Shown here in pieces: positions 31,988 through 43,090 of a stretch of 64,000 bases of DNA. The notes beneath the pieces were generated by a model, which was not told where the DNA came from, made no database searches, and saw only the letters and a list, made by a program, of their open reading frames with translations. Origin of the DNA: Ailurus styani (lineage: Eukaryota > Chordata > Mammalia > Carnivora > Ailuridae). Location: NCBI GenBank assembly GCA_002007465.1, contig LNAC01000753.1:461214-525213 (forward strand), in the 5' to 3' direction. Positions within the stretch are counted from its first letter, which is position 1. The number at the start of each line of letters is the position of its first letter. Both the position numbers and the translations under genes were made by a program.

Positions 31988-32476
31988 GTTGTGGGAGCCA
32001 GCCTCCAAGATGGCTCCAAATGAGCTTAGCCGGCCTTGTCTCTTCTCCTCCCACAGTGCATCAGGGCTGGCCTGCGGACCTCATAGAGTGTGGCAGGATC
32101 AGGGGGCGTGACTTCTCTGGCCAGGTTATAAAATGCCCCCTCACCTTTTCTCTTGGATTGCAAGCTCTGGGAGAACCCAGCTGCAGTCAGTGAAGTCACA
32201 CTATCAAGACACCCGTGTGCAGAAAACCAAGCAGCCAGCATCGGCTTACCAGCCATGTGACTCAGCCACCTTCTGAGCAATTCTCTAGCCCCAGTCAAAC
32301 CTCCAGATGACGGTGAGCCCCGCTGGCATCTCACTGCAACCTCAGAAAAGCCTTGAGCCAGAACCATCCAGCTGAGCCACTCTGGAATCCCTGCCTTCAG
32401 AAGCATGAGAGATAATAAATGCTGTTTTTTGTCTTAAGCCCCTGGAGTGATTTGTTATGCCGTGATAGATGACCCC
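31988..32476 (+). mobile_element. MaLR-like LTR
   Basis: Starts TGTGGGAGCC, then 'gcctccaagatggctccaaa', 'caggttataaaatgccccct' (TATAAAA at about 32126), 'ccagtcaaacctccagatga', 'ccttgagccagaaccatcca' and 'gagataataaatgctgtttt'; it closes near 'gtgatagatgaccc'. Solo, with no internal region. Confidence 0.75.
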
Positions 32477-32539
32477 TATATTCAATGAGCATAACTGCTA
32501 ACTAACTTTTAGCATGTTTTAAAAGTTGGCTTAATACAG

Positions 32540-32630
32540 GAGGGCACATATTGGGTTAGGGTTAGGGTTAGGGTTGTGGTGCATAAACAATGAATCTTGG
32601 AACACTGAAAAAATAAAATAAAAATAAAAT
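32540..32630 (+). mobile_element. L1 3' end with telomere-type repeats and TSD
   Basis: A roughly 90-bp L1 terminal piece: 'gagggcacatattg', then TTAGGG units, then 'gtggtgcataaacaatgaat' and an A-rich tail. The flanks are 'aaaagttggcttaatacag' (32521-32539) and 'aaaagatggcttaacacag' (32631-32649), a 19-bp target-site duplication with two differences. From memory, carnivore L1 tails have 'gcatggagcactggg' where the TTAGGG units sit. Confidence 0.75.
32553..32575 (+). repeat. Interstitial telomere-type repeat (TTAGGG)n
   Basis: Almost four uninterrupted units ('gggttagggttagggttagg'). It sits inside the L1 3' end rather than between unique flanks. Confidence 0.95.
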
Positions 32631-32713
32631 AAAAGATGGCTTAACACAGAACGAGTTATAAATTCACATACCTTGATATAAATCTGTGCTTTCCATCTCA
32701 GCTCTAATGGTTG

Positions 32714-32869
32714 TTTCTTTTTAAAGATTTTATTTATTTATTTGACAGAGAGAAAGAGATCACAAGTAGGCAGAGAGGGAGGCAGAAAGAGAGGAGGAAT
32801 GCAGGGCTCGATCTGACCCTGAGATCATGACCTGAGCTGAAGGCAGAGGCTTAACCCACTGAGCCACCC
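32714..32869 (-). repeat. CanSINE (antisense) with internal deletion
   Basis: Lacks the usual 'gctccctgctgagcagagag' segment and the last head bases. Flanked by near-repeats 'agctctaatggttg' (32700-32713) and 'agctttaattgtta' (32870-32883). Confidence 0.88.
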
Positions 32870-32928
32870 AGCTTTAATTGTTACTGATGATTGCTTGCTC
32901 TTGTTTTCTGCTTTAAAGAGAAAATATT

Positions 32929-33104
32929 GGGGGCCCCTGGGTGGCTCAGTCAGTTAAGTATCTGACTCTTGATTTCCGCTCAGGTTATGATCTCAGGGGC
33001 ATGGGATGGAGCCAAATGTCGGGCTCCTTGCAGAGAGCATGGAGTCTGCTTAAGGTTCTCTCTCTCCCTCTCCCTCTACCCCTTCCCACTTCTCTAAAAA
33101 AAAA
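32929..33104 (+). repeat. CanSINE (sense), older subfamily
   Basis: 'ggcccctgggtggctcagtc', 'gttaagtatctgactcttga' and a short pyrimidine body. Flanked by 'tttaaagagaaaata' and 'tttaagagaaaata'. Confidence 0.9.
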
Positions 33105-33119
33105 TTTAAGAGAAAATAG

Positions 33120-33984
33120 TAGCATGTATATTTATACTCTTTAAGTGACACAGGGGTCACGTCTCATTCCTGGCTTCTGAACTATCCATCCCAGCCCCAC
33201 TTAACTTTGCAAGGCTTCCCAGGAGCTTTGGGTGAAAACTAACTTCTATCAAAAACTCCCCCCCCCCTTTTTTTTTAATTTCCTGAGGATTCCTACAGTC
33301 TGTTCCCTGGTACTTGCATTTCTAGCACAAGCGTTTCTGGACTTCTGTTCTGGCAGTGGTCCAGATTGCATGATTGTTTCCTTTTTAAATGGCACAATGA
33401 TCTCGTTTTGCTTTGTCGTGTTTCTACCTGATCCACTTCTCCAGCCCAAGACCTGCCCTTACTAGACTCCTTTTCACTGAGCCATCGTCTGTATCTTTCA
33501 CTTACACAGATAGCTCAACAACAAATTGATAACAACCAGAAAATCAGTAGTTGGTGCTGGGAGGCCCTTCTGTCAGAAAAACTGTTAATTTCCAGCTACC
33601 CGCTACACTTAAGAAAGCAACTCAGTTCTAGAAGAGCCTGGCGAAGTAAGGGTACATTCACAGAGGGTTTCCTCATGAACCTGAGGCAGCCTGCTTGTCA
33701 ATAAATACATTCCCTTCGCTTGAACATGACCTCGATGCAGAGGTTACTTTGCACAGAGCATTAAAGATTGATTGCACATCAACTGCCTTACCAGGGTTCC
33801 AGTGGTTCCAAGCCTGACTTTTCCAGAGACTATTCAGAGTGGCCAGATCTGTCTATTTTAAAGATCTAAAAACTCACTTTAAAGGACAGGTTTTAAAGTA
33901 GGGATGCACAAATACTTTCCTTGTGGCTATGATCTACACCTTTCGTGTAGAGGTGACCTCTTCCAGAGGTGTCAAGGCTGCACT
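33120..33984. other. Unique stretch
   Basis: No gene or repeat recognised; a C-run followed by a T-run lies at 33259-33277. Confidence 0.45.
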
Positions 33985-34205
33985 GACCAGTATACTGACT
34001 ACTGGTTAAAGGCAGCTACTTCCATCTAAATTCAGTGGAATTCATATTAAACTACCTTAAAAATTCAGTCCCTCGATCATGCTGGCCACATTGCAAGCCC
34101 TCAGAAGCCACATGTGGCTGGCGGATGCTGGCCTCAAGGCTGCAGATCACATAGAACCATTCCAGGGTTTGGGAAGTTCTATTGGTCATCTCTGGTTTTG
34201 AGGTT
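33985..34205 (+). mobile_element. hAT-Charlie-type MER element (non-autonomous)
   Basis: 'ctgcactgaccagtatactg', 'ttaaaaattcagtccctcga', 'gccacattgcaagccctcag' and the palindromic 'gccacatgtggctgg' (about 34107), then 'ggaagttctattggtcatct', reproduce the layout of a common mammalian MER with long inverted ends. No coding capacity. Confidence 0.75.
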
Positions 34206-34964
34206 TGCCTGGTCCGTTTTGTGTGAAAATAAACAGAACAAAGTGTGTCCCCTACCCCAAGGGGACAAGAATTTTGAGTCAGAATTTTCTGACTCAGATT
34301 TAGCAAATATTTCCTGAGTAAGGAAACTCAATGGTAAAAATAATCAAGTTTTGAAAATTGAGTACACATGCAAAGCCAAGATGTAATTCTCTGTCTTCCC
34401 TGTTAAAAACAAATAGTAACAGAAAAAGGACACTAAGAAAACATGGGGTTCACTTACTGGGTGTTTGTGATAGTTTGACAAATGGAGGAGAGGTAATGCT
34501 TTCCTACTTTATAGAAGCAATGCTTGCAGTAGCTAATGTTGGCAAATCCTTCTGAAGATGGAAAGCACAGTTACATAAGTGCCAAGGGCTATTTCATTAT
34601 TTATTAACATCCTTATTAATAACAGGAAAGCAAATGCTTGTTATAAAGGATTTTCTTCAGATATGTGAGCTTCAAAAATATATTTTGTACATCCAACTCT
34701 TCTAGAATTTAAAAGGGGAAATAAAACAAACTCAAAAAAAAAAAAAGGATGCATGGAAATTCTGCCAGGAAAGTAGACACGATCCATTTATAAAGTACAA
34801 ATAGTTCTATGTTTCCTAAGTTACAGTCAAGAATATTCTTCAAGGAATACCAGTCACCTTAGGAACTTTTCTTAGCTTTCCTTTCTTAACAGAAACAGAT
34901 CTATATGGGTGGCAATGCCCCTAGCCAACCCCAATTACGAGCAAACAGCAACAATAAAAGTAAT
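34206..34964. other. Unique AT-rich stretch
   Basis: No repeat or exon recognised; one A-run at about 34735-34747. Confidence 0.45.
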
Positions 34965-35110
34965 GTGAACGTTTATGAAAACTTATGTCAGGCTCTGGCT
35001 AGAGCTTCACATGCATTATTTCAATGAATCCTCTCAAGATCCAGAAGTCAGAAGTGTAGTAAGTTAAGTAGCCCCACTCTACAGTTGTGCCAACTGAGGC
35101 AATAGAGGGT
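34965..35110 (-). repeat. MIR (antisense)
   Basis: 'cttcacatgcattatttcaa', 'tgaatcctctcaagatccag', 'ccccactctacagttgtgcc' and 'aactgaggcaatagagg' follow the reverse MIR order. Confidence 0.65.
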
Positions 35111-36734
35111 TTCCTGGGAGTAGTAGGTAGCAAGGGACCGCAAAGCCTGACAGGTAGAGTTCGGCCTTCTGTGGAGGGATTTGACTCTGCTAGTTTCTGG
35201 AGGAAGCCCTGAGTGGAAGAGAGTTCACATTTTAGGCAGTCCAAGAGGGGAAACCATCCCTCTGAGGCCCCCAAACTCAATGCCAGTTGGGACTGGGATA
35301 GGTGATCTAGACAGGAGAAAATACTTTACAAATGAAAACATGGATCATGGTGTCCTGGGCTTCAGGGGTTCCAGTTTGCTAAAAAGGAGGACATTTGGAA
35401 AACCAGAATCCCTACTGAGGATCCTAATGTCTTCAGGAACAGTTACTCAAAGTTTATAGGAAGTGGAAGACAGTACTGAGAAAGTCAGAAGGTTAAGTAA
35501 CTCTTAATTACTATCCCCCTAGGTGATTGCAAGGTGAAACATTTATGAAACCCTTTTCTGTAATAGAATACTTAAACAGACTTCGCAGCTCTTGTCACCT
35601 TCATGATTCTCAAGGATGCTAACCTTCCCATTAAAACTTCGCAAAGGAGGAAGCCCCCCTCCCACCCTGCCCCAATATATAAATTAGTGAATATATGAGA
35701 AATCAGGTTCTGATGACCTCACCACCAGCAGTTTGCCTGGGGTTGGGGTGGAGGGCTGTGGATAAAACCTCTGAGAGGTTATTGAACAATGTATGCCAAG
35801 GACAGTCTGGAAGGATCTGTGGTGATGGTGAGTTCTCTATGATTCCTGTAGACAGAAAGAGCTAGCGGAATCCTAAAGGGAATGCTCCTGTTTTAGGGAT
35901 GAAGGCTCTTAAGAGGGGCCTCACAGGGGCTCTGTTTGCTCCTGAAGTGCCCCAGTGCTTTGCCAGCAGAAATTGCTCGAAGCCCGTCTTCTTCCTTCTT
36001 CTCTGGAGAGCAGGAGTTTGGGGCTGAAAGGACCCCCAACAAAGTGTAAAGAGGCAAATATTTAGGAAACAAAGCCTGATTCTGCCCCCACATTTGGCTC
36101 CCCATCTTAATCATGGGGCTGTGAGTCGTCATCTGTCTTGGAGTCACTCTCCCAGACTTGCACCAAGCTGACTGGTGCAATAACTTAAGAGTGGTGGTGA
36201 ATAACTCCATTATTATTGGTGAATGACTTAAAGAGTGGAAATTGACCAAGACGGGAGGCGGGTGAAGGGAGGGCCCATCTTACTCCAGGTGTCTAAGAGA
36301 GGAGGTAACCAGCCTCTGATACATTTTAGCTCATTGATATTCACCCCAAGCCTTAAGTATTTCATGCAAATCACAGGAAGATTTTTAGATAAGAATAGGT
36401 CAAGGAACCCAATTACTTTTACATTCCAGAACTCCTTACTCTCTGACCCCTTATCTCAGCCTTTGATGTTCCCCCTCTTAAAGCAAGGGGAGCAGCTTAA
36501 GTGCTGGCAAAAGCCTGGTGCCTGGTGCCGGTGAAGTCTGAGTCCTAGGTTGAGGAATGTGATGAGGGCAAAGATCTCTTTACCAGTTGGAACTTGCAAA
36601 TTTCACCAGGAAAGCAATCTGTATGGTAGGAGCCCACTGTTCGAAGACTTTCCTATTATTTGGTTCTTTTTGGCTTCTTCAGAGGAGCCCTCAAGGAACT
36701 TGCAGTCCCCTGGGGCAGAGGAAACAGGTGCTTG
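35111..36734. other. Unique stretch
   Basis: No gene or repeat recognised. Frames of about 60-118 codons show no motif or codon pattern suggesting an exon. Confidence 0.45.
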
Positions 36735-36840
36735 GGTCTGTCTCCTGTGTGTCTCCCTCACTGGAATCTAAGTTCCAAGAGGGCAGGAATCACTGACGGT
36801 TCCCTGGGGTATGGCCGGCACCCAGGACAGGGTCAAGAAA
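36735..36840 (+). repeat. L2 3' end (sense)
   Basis: 'ctccctcactggaatctaag', 'ttccaagagggcaggaatca' and 'ggccggcacccaggacaggg' are L2 terminal words. Confidence 0.6.
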
Positions 36841-37474
36841 GATATCTAGTGTTATGGAACTCAGCAGGAGGACATCTTAACTACCACTGGGAAGATAAAG
36901 CAAAGATTTATAAAGAGGGTGGTGTGTAGTGTTCTAATTGTTACCAAGTGACTGAAGCCAACAGTTAACTGAACAGTAGTTCATCAGCCTGCCCGCTGTG
37001 AAGTTTCCAATTAACAATGAAACCCATACCGAAACTCACCCCCGTATTTTATCTTAATTCAGAAGCATAACCTCCCTGCAAGCACATTTTACAAAATGCA
37101 GGTGCATGGCCTTTAATATTCAATCCTGGGTACCTTTATTTTATGCTTGCAGTTCGTGGATGGAATGGTTGCAGGATGGTATGTGTTTATTGGAATCAAG
37201 GGTCACCTGTGCCATAGTCCCTGGCAAGTTAAAACCCGAGGACCAATGCTTGATTTAGAAACAGAAGGTCGTAGCACGCTGGGCTGCATTGATCATTCAT
37301 TCAGGAAGGGCTGTGGGTGACTCATGTGGGGAGATGGAGCTCTGATGAATGACGGGGCGTCTTCGTTGAAGGCCTAAGTGAATCATCTTTGTGTGGCTGC
37401 TCGAAGGTGAGGAGATGGGCGAGGTGAATTCTCAATATGATGCCTCCCACTTTTGAATCAGGACAACTGACATG
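36841..37474. other. Unique stretch
   Basis: No repeat recognised. 36950-37140 has conserved-element texture ('gtttccaattaacaatgaaa'). Confidence 0.45.
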
Positions 37475-37590
37475 CCACTGATATTTATTTACTGGCCGCG
37501 GGGCACAAGGCCCGTGCTGTTTAGTAAAGAGTATATATAATGAGTTGTGAGAAGTGGTCCCTGCCTGGAAGGCACTCATGCTCCACAGGA
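37475..37590 (-). repeat. L2/MIR 3' end (antisense)
   Basis: 'tgatatttatttactggccg', 'cccgtgctgtttagtaaaga' and 'gtggtccctgcctggaaggc' parallel the antisense L2 3' end. Confidence 0.5.
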
Positions 37591-37662
37591 ACACGTTATC
37601 CGAAGGACAGATCATATGAAGCAATGAGAAGGGCCAAGGATATGTTGGTTTCCACCCACGGC

Positions 37663-37731
37663 CCCGGCCCCGGCCGCCCCTTGCTCCCAGCCCAGTCCCG
37701 GCCCAATTCCAATGGGCAGGAAGTATATAAA
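37663..37731 (+). promoter_or_regulatory. GC-box/CCAAT/TATA-like cluster
   Basis: A GC-rich run ('ccccggccccggccgcccc') is followed by CCAAT (37709-37713) and TATATAAA (37724-37731). The order is promoter-like, but CCAAT sits closer to TATA than usual and no exon follows that I can support. Confidence 0.3.
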
Positions 37732-37822
37732 GAGCCCCGGACTCATTCAATTCCAGTATGTGTGGGATGTTGTACAAAGCCCCAGAAGGGTCTGATATAG
37801 TAAATGTTCAACAAGGGACTTT

Positions 37823-38009
37823 TCTTTTTTTAAGATTTTATTTATGTATTTGAGAGAGAGAGAGAAAACGTGAATAGGGGGGAGAGGCAGGGGGAGAAGC
37901 AGGCTCCCCACTGAGCAGGGAGCCCAACAGGGGGCTCAATCCCCAGACCCTTGGATGATGACCTGAGCCGAAGGCAGATGCTTAACCATCTGAGCCTCCC
38001 AGGTGCCCC
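37823..38009 (-). repeat. CanSINE (antisense), perfect TSD
   Basis: Older head subfamily ('aaggcagatgcttaaccatc'). Exact 15-bp repeats 'tcaacaagggacttt' lie at 37808-37822 and 38010-38024. Confidence 0.95.
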
Positions 38010-38059
38010 TCAACAAGGGACTTTGGGATGCATCCAGGAGGCGGGATAATGGGCACGCA

Positions 38060-38220
38060 CAGAACACACGGACGTCAGGGTGGGAACTGCTTAGGCAGGT
38101 CAGAGAAAGCCTTCTAGAAGCTTCGGCCCCAGTCTCGGAAGAGTTTGCCAGTGGGAGTGGGGGGCATTCCAGGCAGGGGGATGGCCGCGCGCGTCCATGA
38201 GGAGGGGACAGGTAGAGCTG
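38060..38220 (-). repeat. L2 fragment (antisense)
   Basis: 'ggtcagagaaagccttctag' and 'gggcattccaggcaggggga' match antisense L2 ORF2-region text. Confidence 0.55.
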
Positions 38221-39731
38221 ACCTAGCATCCGCTTGGGGCTGGGTTGGGGCAGAAATCCAGGCTTCAAGCAGGCTTCAGGAGCCCATCGTGTGATCTGCC
38301 CTGGGGGCACACACTGGGATCCTCTTTGCTGCAGGTGCTCTGTGCACAGGACGCATGGCACAAAGCAATAATAGTATGGGACAGAGGCACAGCCTGGCTT
38401 CGTGGGGTGCGAGGAAGCAAAGCAATGACGGAGTGAGTGGGCTCTGGGTGCAGTGATGAAGACTGACTCTGCCTGATCCGTGACCTGGACCCCCGCCCCC
38501 GCCCCGCACTGTCGGAGCCCGGTGCGGCCAGGACAGGAGACTAGGCTGTGCATGAGCTCCAGGCCCCTCACCAGCTAGGGAAGGAGCCTAGCGGTGTGGG
38601 CATGCAGTCATATGGGCTTGTGATCTTTGTGTATTTGCTCGAAGTAGATGCTCAAGTTGTACTAGCCTTAGGCCTTCCAACCGTTGGGCTCTGCCCCTGC
38701 ATGTGAGCAGGGTGTGGATGGTTATCAAACCAGGGACATCCAGGGGGTCTGAATCCACCGCCGTCCAACCCTCCTGCTGGCCAGTGTGAGAGAGCCCCGC
38801 TTCCACGCCCGTCCCTCCCTAGGTCCAGGCAGCTGTGCTAGTGATCAGGCTCCAGGCAGGTCTCTGTAAAGAACAGACATGGGCTCTGAATTGCTAGCTT
38901 ACCCTTAGGTTGGAGGAGAGCAGGACTGAGGTCCTGAAAAATGGGCCAGGGAGGAGGCAGGAAGAAAGGGAAAAGGCAGGAGGCGGGAAGCACAGAGCAG
39001 GCTCTGGGGCTGGTTGTCAGGCTCTCGGCTGGACAGAGGGGCTGCACAAAGGGGCGTGGGGCAGGGGGCCTCTGTTGAGCATTAGCTCTCCAAATCGCAG
39101 GCTAGAAACCGGAATAGAGCATCCTAAGGTGCAACTCTGAATCCATTCACAGGAATGAGCAGCCCTCGGGGTGGTTCACAGAGCAGCTTGGTACTGTGCT
39201 TTCCAGCTACGGGAGAGATGATAGGAGACCATTCCAGAAATGCTGCTGTGCAGGGTGGACATGATGGGTTTGCCCTGGGAAGAGGTGTGGATGGCAGTGG
39301 CCCTCGTCGGCTGAGGTGGAGCCACCCTGTCACAGGCTTTTCGGTTGAGTCCCAAAGCAGGAGGCTTGTGTCATCACAGAGGTGTTAGAGAGCAGCCAGT
39401 CCCTCTGGGGTAGAGATATAAATAGAGGCTGGCAGAAGGAGAGGCTGTTCTAGACTTCAGAGCTGGCTTTGTGGCTTTCCGTTGATCTCTTTCTGATAAT
39501 TCTGCTTAGAAAATACACCTGCTTGTCTTCTTGTTGATCCTTTGCCCTCATTTTGCCAGAGGGAGTCCTCACTTTTGCTGCCTGTGGGGTTCATTGCCAA
39601 GAGTTCCTTGGGCAACAGGCAGTTTGTGGATTGCATGGCAAAGAGGCATACTTTACTTCGGTCAGCTCTCTGGCATATGTGTGCTACTGCTTCCAGAATG
39701 TTCTCACCATGGCATTTAAAATCCTCATTCC
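38221..39731. other. Unique stretch with one strong TATA word
   Basis: No gene or repeat recognised. The word TATAAATAG occurs at 39417-39425 in a GC-balanced context. Antisense frames up to 211 codons (37936-38571) run partly through the CanSINE and are not genes. Confidence 0.45.
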
Positions 39732-39950
39732 GGGGCACCTGGGTGGGTCAGTCGGTTAAGTGTCTGGCTTGAGCTCAGGTCATGATCTCAGGGTCCTTGG
39801 ATCCCCCCACCCCACGTGGGGCTCTGGCTCAGAGGGGAGTCTTCTTGTCCCTTCTCCTTTGTCCCTCTCCCTCTTCTTCTCCACCTGCTCGGGCACACAC
39901 ACTCTCTCAAACAATTAAACAAATAAACAAATTAATACATCTTAAAAAAA
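39732..39950 (+). repeat. CanSINE (sense), older subfamily
   Basis: 'ggggcacctgggtgggtcag', 'tcggttaagtgtctggcttg' and an expanded pyrimidine body ending in an A-rich tail. Confidence 0.92.
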
Positions 39951-40217
39951 AAAGACCTAGAGATCAACTAGATGTTGCCAGATGACAACTGGGGACGAGT
40001 TTTCATGGTCGATAAGTCAAAAGCAGAGAGAATGTTTAACTTTGGCGGCAAGTTGTGTAACCAGTGGATGGAATGGGTCGGCTCCCTGGTCTCTAGGTCA
40101 AAAGCACACAAAGAGAGAAGTACAGATCTAGTTGGGAGATTTTATAAACACTAGTAGGCCCTCCTCCTAAGGAATGCTAGAGAACTCTCTTGGGTTTAGG
40201 AAAGGACTACCATTATA

Positions 40218-40418
40218 TGGGCGTCTGGGTGGCTCAGTGGGTTAAAGCCTCTGCCTTCGGCTCAGGTCACGATCTCAGGGTCCTGGGATCAAGGCCTGCA
40301 TTGGGCTCTCTGCTCAGCAGGGAGCCTGCTTCCTCCTCTCTCTCTGCCTGCCTCTCTGCCTACTTGTAATCTCTCTCTGTGTGTCATATAAATAATAAAA
40401 TAAAATCTTTAAAAAAAA
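40218..40418 (+). repeat. CanSINE (sense), very young, 20-bp TSD
   Basis: Canonical mustelid-type copy with AAAATCTTT and poly-A. Exact 20-bp repeats 'aggaaaggactaccattata' lie at 40198-40217 and 40419-40438. The low divergence and perfect duplication make this a candidate for insertion dimorphism. Confidence 0.98.
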
Positions 40419-40506
40419 AGGAAAGGACTACCATTATAGACAAGGGACTAAATTTTTTGCACTACTCTGGACAGTGGACGTTCTAGTTAAAATAATAGGA
40501 TTTTCA

Positions 40507-40519
40507 AAAAAAAAAAAAA
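40507..40519 (+). mobile_element. Poly-A micro-insertion with TSD
   Basis: About 13 A residues between two copies of 'aggattttca' (40497-40506 and 40520-40529). Similar to the insertion at 4648. Slippage remains possible because the flank ends in A. Confidence 0.55.
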
Positions 40520-40529
40520 AGGATTTTCA

Positions 40530-41194
40530 AAGTATTCCTCATTCCTTCAGCATCTATTGACTGAGTGCCGGTGTGGCAGGGTCTAAGGTGATGGGGCTGT
40601 CTCCCAGATCCTGGGGGATGCCTCCGAAGCCACCTTGACCTGTCAGCCTCAGCTGCAGAGGGTCAGCTCCCCCAAAATCATGCTCCTCCCCAGGGCAGCC
40701 CACGTACGGCGACCGGAGAGTTTGACGGGTATAGAGGATGGGGCGGATCCGAAGGTTCCCTGTGGGGTGGGCCGAGTCTGTTATTGGGCTCAAATCCCAG
40801 TGTGATGTTCCCTCTGCCCACCCCTGCTTCCTCACCTCTCAGCCATAGTGCTGATACCAGGAGCGCCCCTTCAAACACAGCCCGCATGTCGAACTCCCTG
40901 CTTCATGCAGCCCCACAAATCAGCAGGGACCCTGGGTTTGGCCTGCCGTGGCAAACCCAGACAGCGGTGTGTTTGGTAAATGATACCCTACCTGGTCCGG
41001 GGAGGGCCTCGAGCTGAGTGGTCCAGACCAGGGCTCCCAGTGTGGCTGTTGAAGTGAAGAGAAGCCAGAGAGCCTGAGCCTGTGGGGCCAGTCGCTCTCT
41101 CTTGCAACTTGGAACTCCAAGTGCAGGTACAGATCTTTAAATAAAAAGACTATGCAAATATTAAATGTGCAATTTCCAATGTTTCAAGAAAAAA
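40530..41194. other. Unique stretch
   Basis: No gene or repeat recognised. Confidence 0.45.
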
Positions 41195-41390
41195 TATAAT
41201 TGGGCTAAGAGCCAGAAAGCTTGGATTCTGGTCTTAGCTGTGCCTCTAACCAATTGTGAAATACAGAGTAAAACAATGCACTTATTCTTAAAAATATCTA
41301 TCTTTTCATACATAAAACGAAGGTAATGAATTAGATGCTATTTGAAGTCTTTATGGCTAAACGAAGCTAGGGAGTGATTTCTCTCTATTT
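41195..41390 (+). repeat. MIR-class SINE (sense)
   Basis: 'aagagccagaaagcttggat', 'tggtcttagctgtgcctcta', 'tcatacataaaacgaaggta' and 'gaattagatgctatttgaag' follow MIR/MIR3 order. Confidence 0.6.
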
Positions 41391-41391
41391 T

Positions 41392-41606
41392 TTAAAAAGA
41401 TTTTATTTATTCATTTGAAAGAGGGAGGGAGAGGGAGAGAGAGAGAGACAGAGAGAGAGAGATTGAGAGCATGAGCAGAGGGAAGAGGCAGGGGGAGAAG
41501 CAGACTCCCTGAGCTGGAATCCCACATGGGGCTCAATCCCAGGACCTGGAGATCACGACCTGAGCTAAAGGCAGACGCTTAAACATCTGAGCCACCCAGG
41601 TGCCCC
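41392..41606 (-). repeat. CanSINE (antisense)
   Basis: Full-length, with an expanded GA tract (41428-41466) and 'gagccacccaggtgcccccc' at the head. Confidence 0.93.
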
Positions 41607-41617
41607 CCCTCTCTCTT

Positions 41618-41724
41618 CTAAGTTTTTATTTATTTAAGTCATCTCTAGACCCAATGTGGGGTTCAAACTCACAATACTGAGACCAAGAGTTGAATGTTCC
41701 TCTGACTGAGCCAGCCAGCACCCT
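41618..41724 (-). repeat. Short CanSINE variant (antisense)
   Basis: 'aagtcatctctagacccaat', 'gtggggttcaaactcacaat', 'tgagaccaagagttgaatgt' and 'tgactgagccagccagcacc' define the short subfamily, also present at 54301. Confidence 0.8.
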
Positions 41725-41940
41725 GTGAGGTGTTTCTCTTTTAAGAGTGTTTGTTTAAATAGGTCCTCCTATATATATATATTTTTAAATTAATAGACTA
41801 TTATTTAGAGCAGTTTTGGTTTTGGGTTCCCATGCACCTGCTCTTACAGAGTCATACATAAGAGTTCTGCTCCCCTAATCATGGTCTGTGTTCTGGCTGT
41901 TAGCCTCTCCCTGCCCCAAACTCCTGACAGACACTGACCT

Positions 41941-42346
41941 TGCCTTTTCTAGAATGTCTGATAGTTGGAACCATACATAGGGTTTTTAATGTTGGCTCCT
42001 TTCACTTAGCAACATACATTTAAGATCCCTCCCTTCCTTTCTGGAGGAATAGCTATTTCCTTTTTTATTTCTGAAGAATAATCCACTGTGCAGACATAAC
42101 ACAATTTGTTTATCCATTCATCTGCTGAACGACATTTTGGNTGCCTTTTCTAGAATGTCTGATAGTTGGAACCATACAATACATAGGGTTTTTGATGTTG
42201 GCTCCTTTCACTTAGCAACATACATTTAAGATCCCTCCCTTCCTTTCTGGAGGAATAGCTATTTCCTTTTTTATTTCTGAAGAATAATCCACTGTGCAGA
42301 CATAACACAATTTGTTTATCCATTCATCTGCTGAACGACATTTTGG
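41941..42346. other. Direct duplication at an N join (A)
   Basis: 41941-42140 is repeated at 42142-42346 with only small differences (a 5-bp 'caata' insertion and one substitution), separated by a single N at 42141. This looks like two alleles placed end to end. Confidence 0.85.
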
Positions 42347-43073
42347 TTGCTTCCAAGTTTTGGCAATTATGAATAAAGCTGTTAAGAACATCCATGTGCT
42401 GGCTTTTGTGTGGACATCAGTTTTTAATTCCTTTGGGTAAATACTAAAGAGCATGACTGCTGGATTGTGTGGTAAGAGCCTGTTTAGTTTTGTAAGAAAC
42501 CTCCAGACTGTGTTCCAAAGCAGCTGTACCCACAGCAGCAAATGAGAGATCCTGTTTCTCCATATCCTTAAAGTATTCCATGTGTTACGGTTTTGGATTT
42601 TAACCATTATAATATGTAGGTAGTGGTATCTCTTTTTAATTTGCATTTTCCTAATGATATATGATGTTGAGCATCTTCTCANTTGTGCAGACATAACACA
42701 ATTTGTTTATCCATTCATCTGCTGAACAACATTTTGGTTGCTTCCAAGTTTTGGCAATTATGAATAAAGCTGTTAAGAACATCCATGTGCTGGCTTTTGT
42801 GTGGACATCAGTTTTTAATTCCTTTGGGTAAATACTAAAGAGCATGACTGCTGGATTGTGTGGTAAGAGCCTGTTTAGTTTTGTAAGAAACCTCCAGACT
42901 GTGTTCCAAAGCAGCTGTACCCAACAGAAGCAAATGAGAGATCCTGTTGCTCCATATCCGTAAAGTATTCCATATGTTAGGGTTTTGGATTTTAACCATT
43001 ATAATATGTATGTAGTGGTATCTCTTTTTAATTTGCATTTTCCTAATGATATATGATGTTGAGCATCTTCTCA
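42293..43073. other. Direct duplication at an N join (B)
   Basis: About 389 bp (42293-42681) recurs at 42684-43073 with scattered single-base changes; the N is at 42682. The last 135 bp occurs a third time at 43172-43306, identical to the first copy rather than the second. Confidence 0.85.
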
Positions 43074-43090
43074 CAAGATTACTGTGTATC

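Noticed and set aside
32553..32575. Ancestral chromosome-fusion or healed-break telomere tract
   Set aside because: The repeat lies within an L1 3' end that has its own target-site duplication, which explains its arrival better.
37936..38571. 211-codon minus-strand frame
   Set aside because: Its C-terminal end is CanSINE-derived and the rest overlaps an L2 fragment and unique DNA; no domain.
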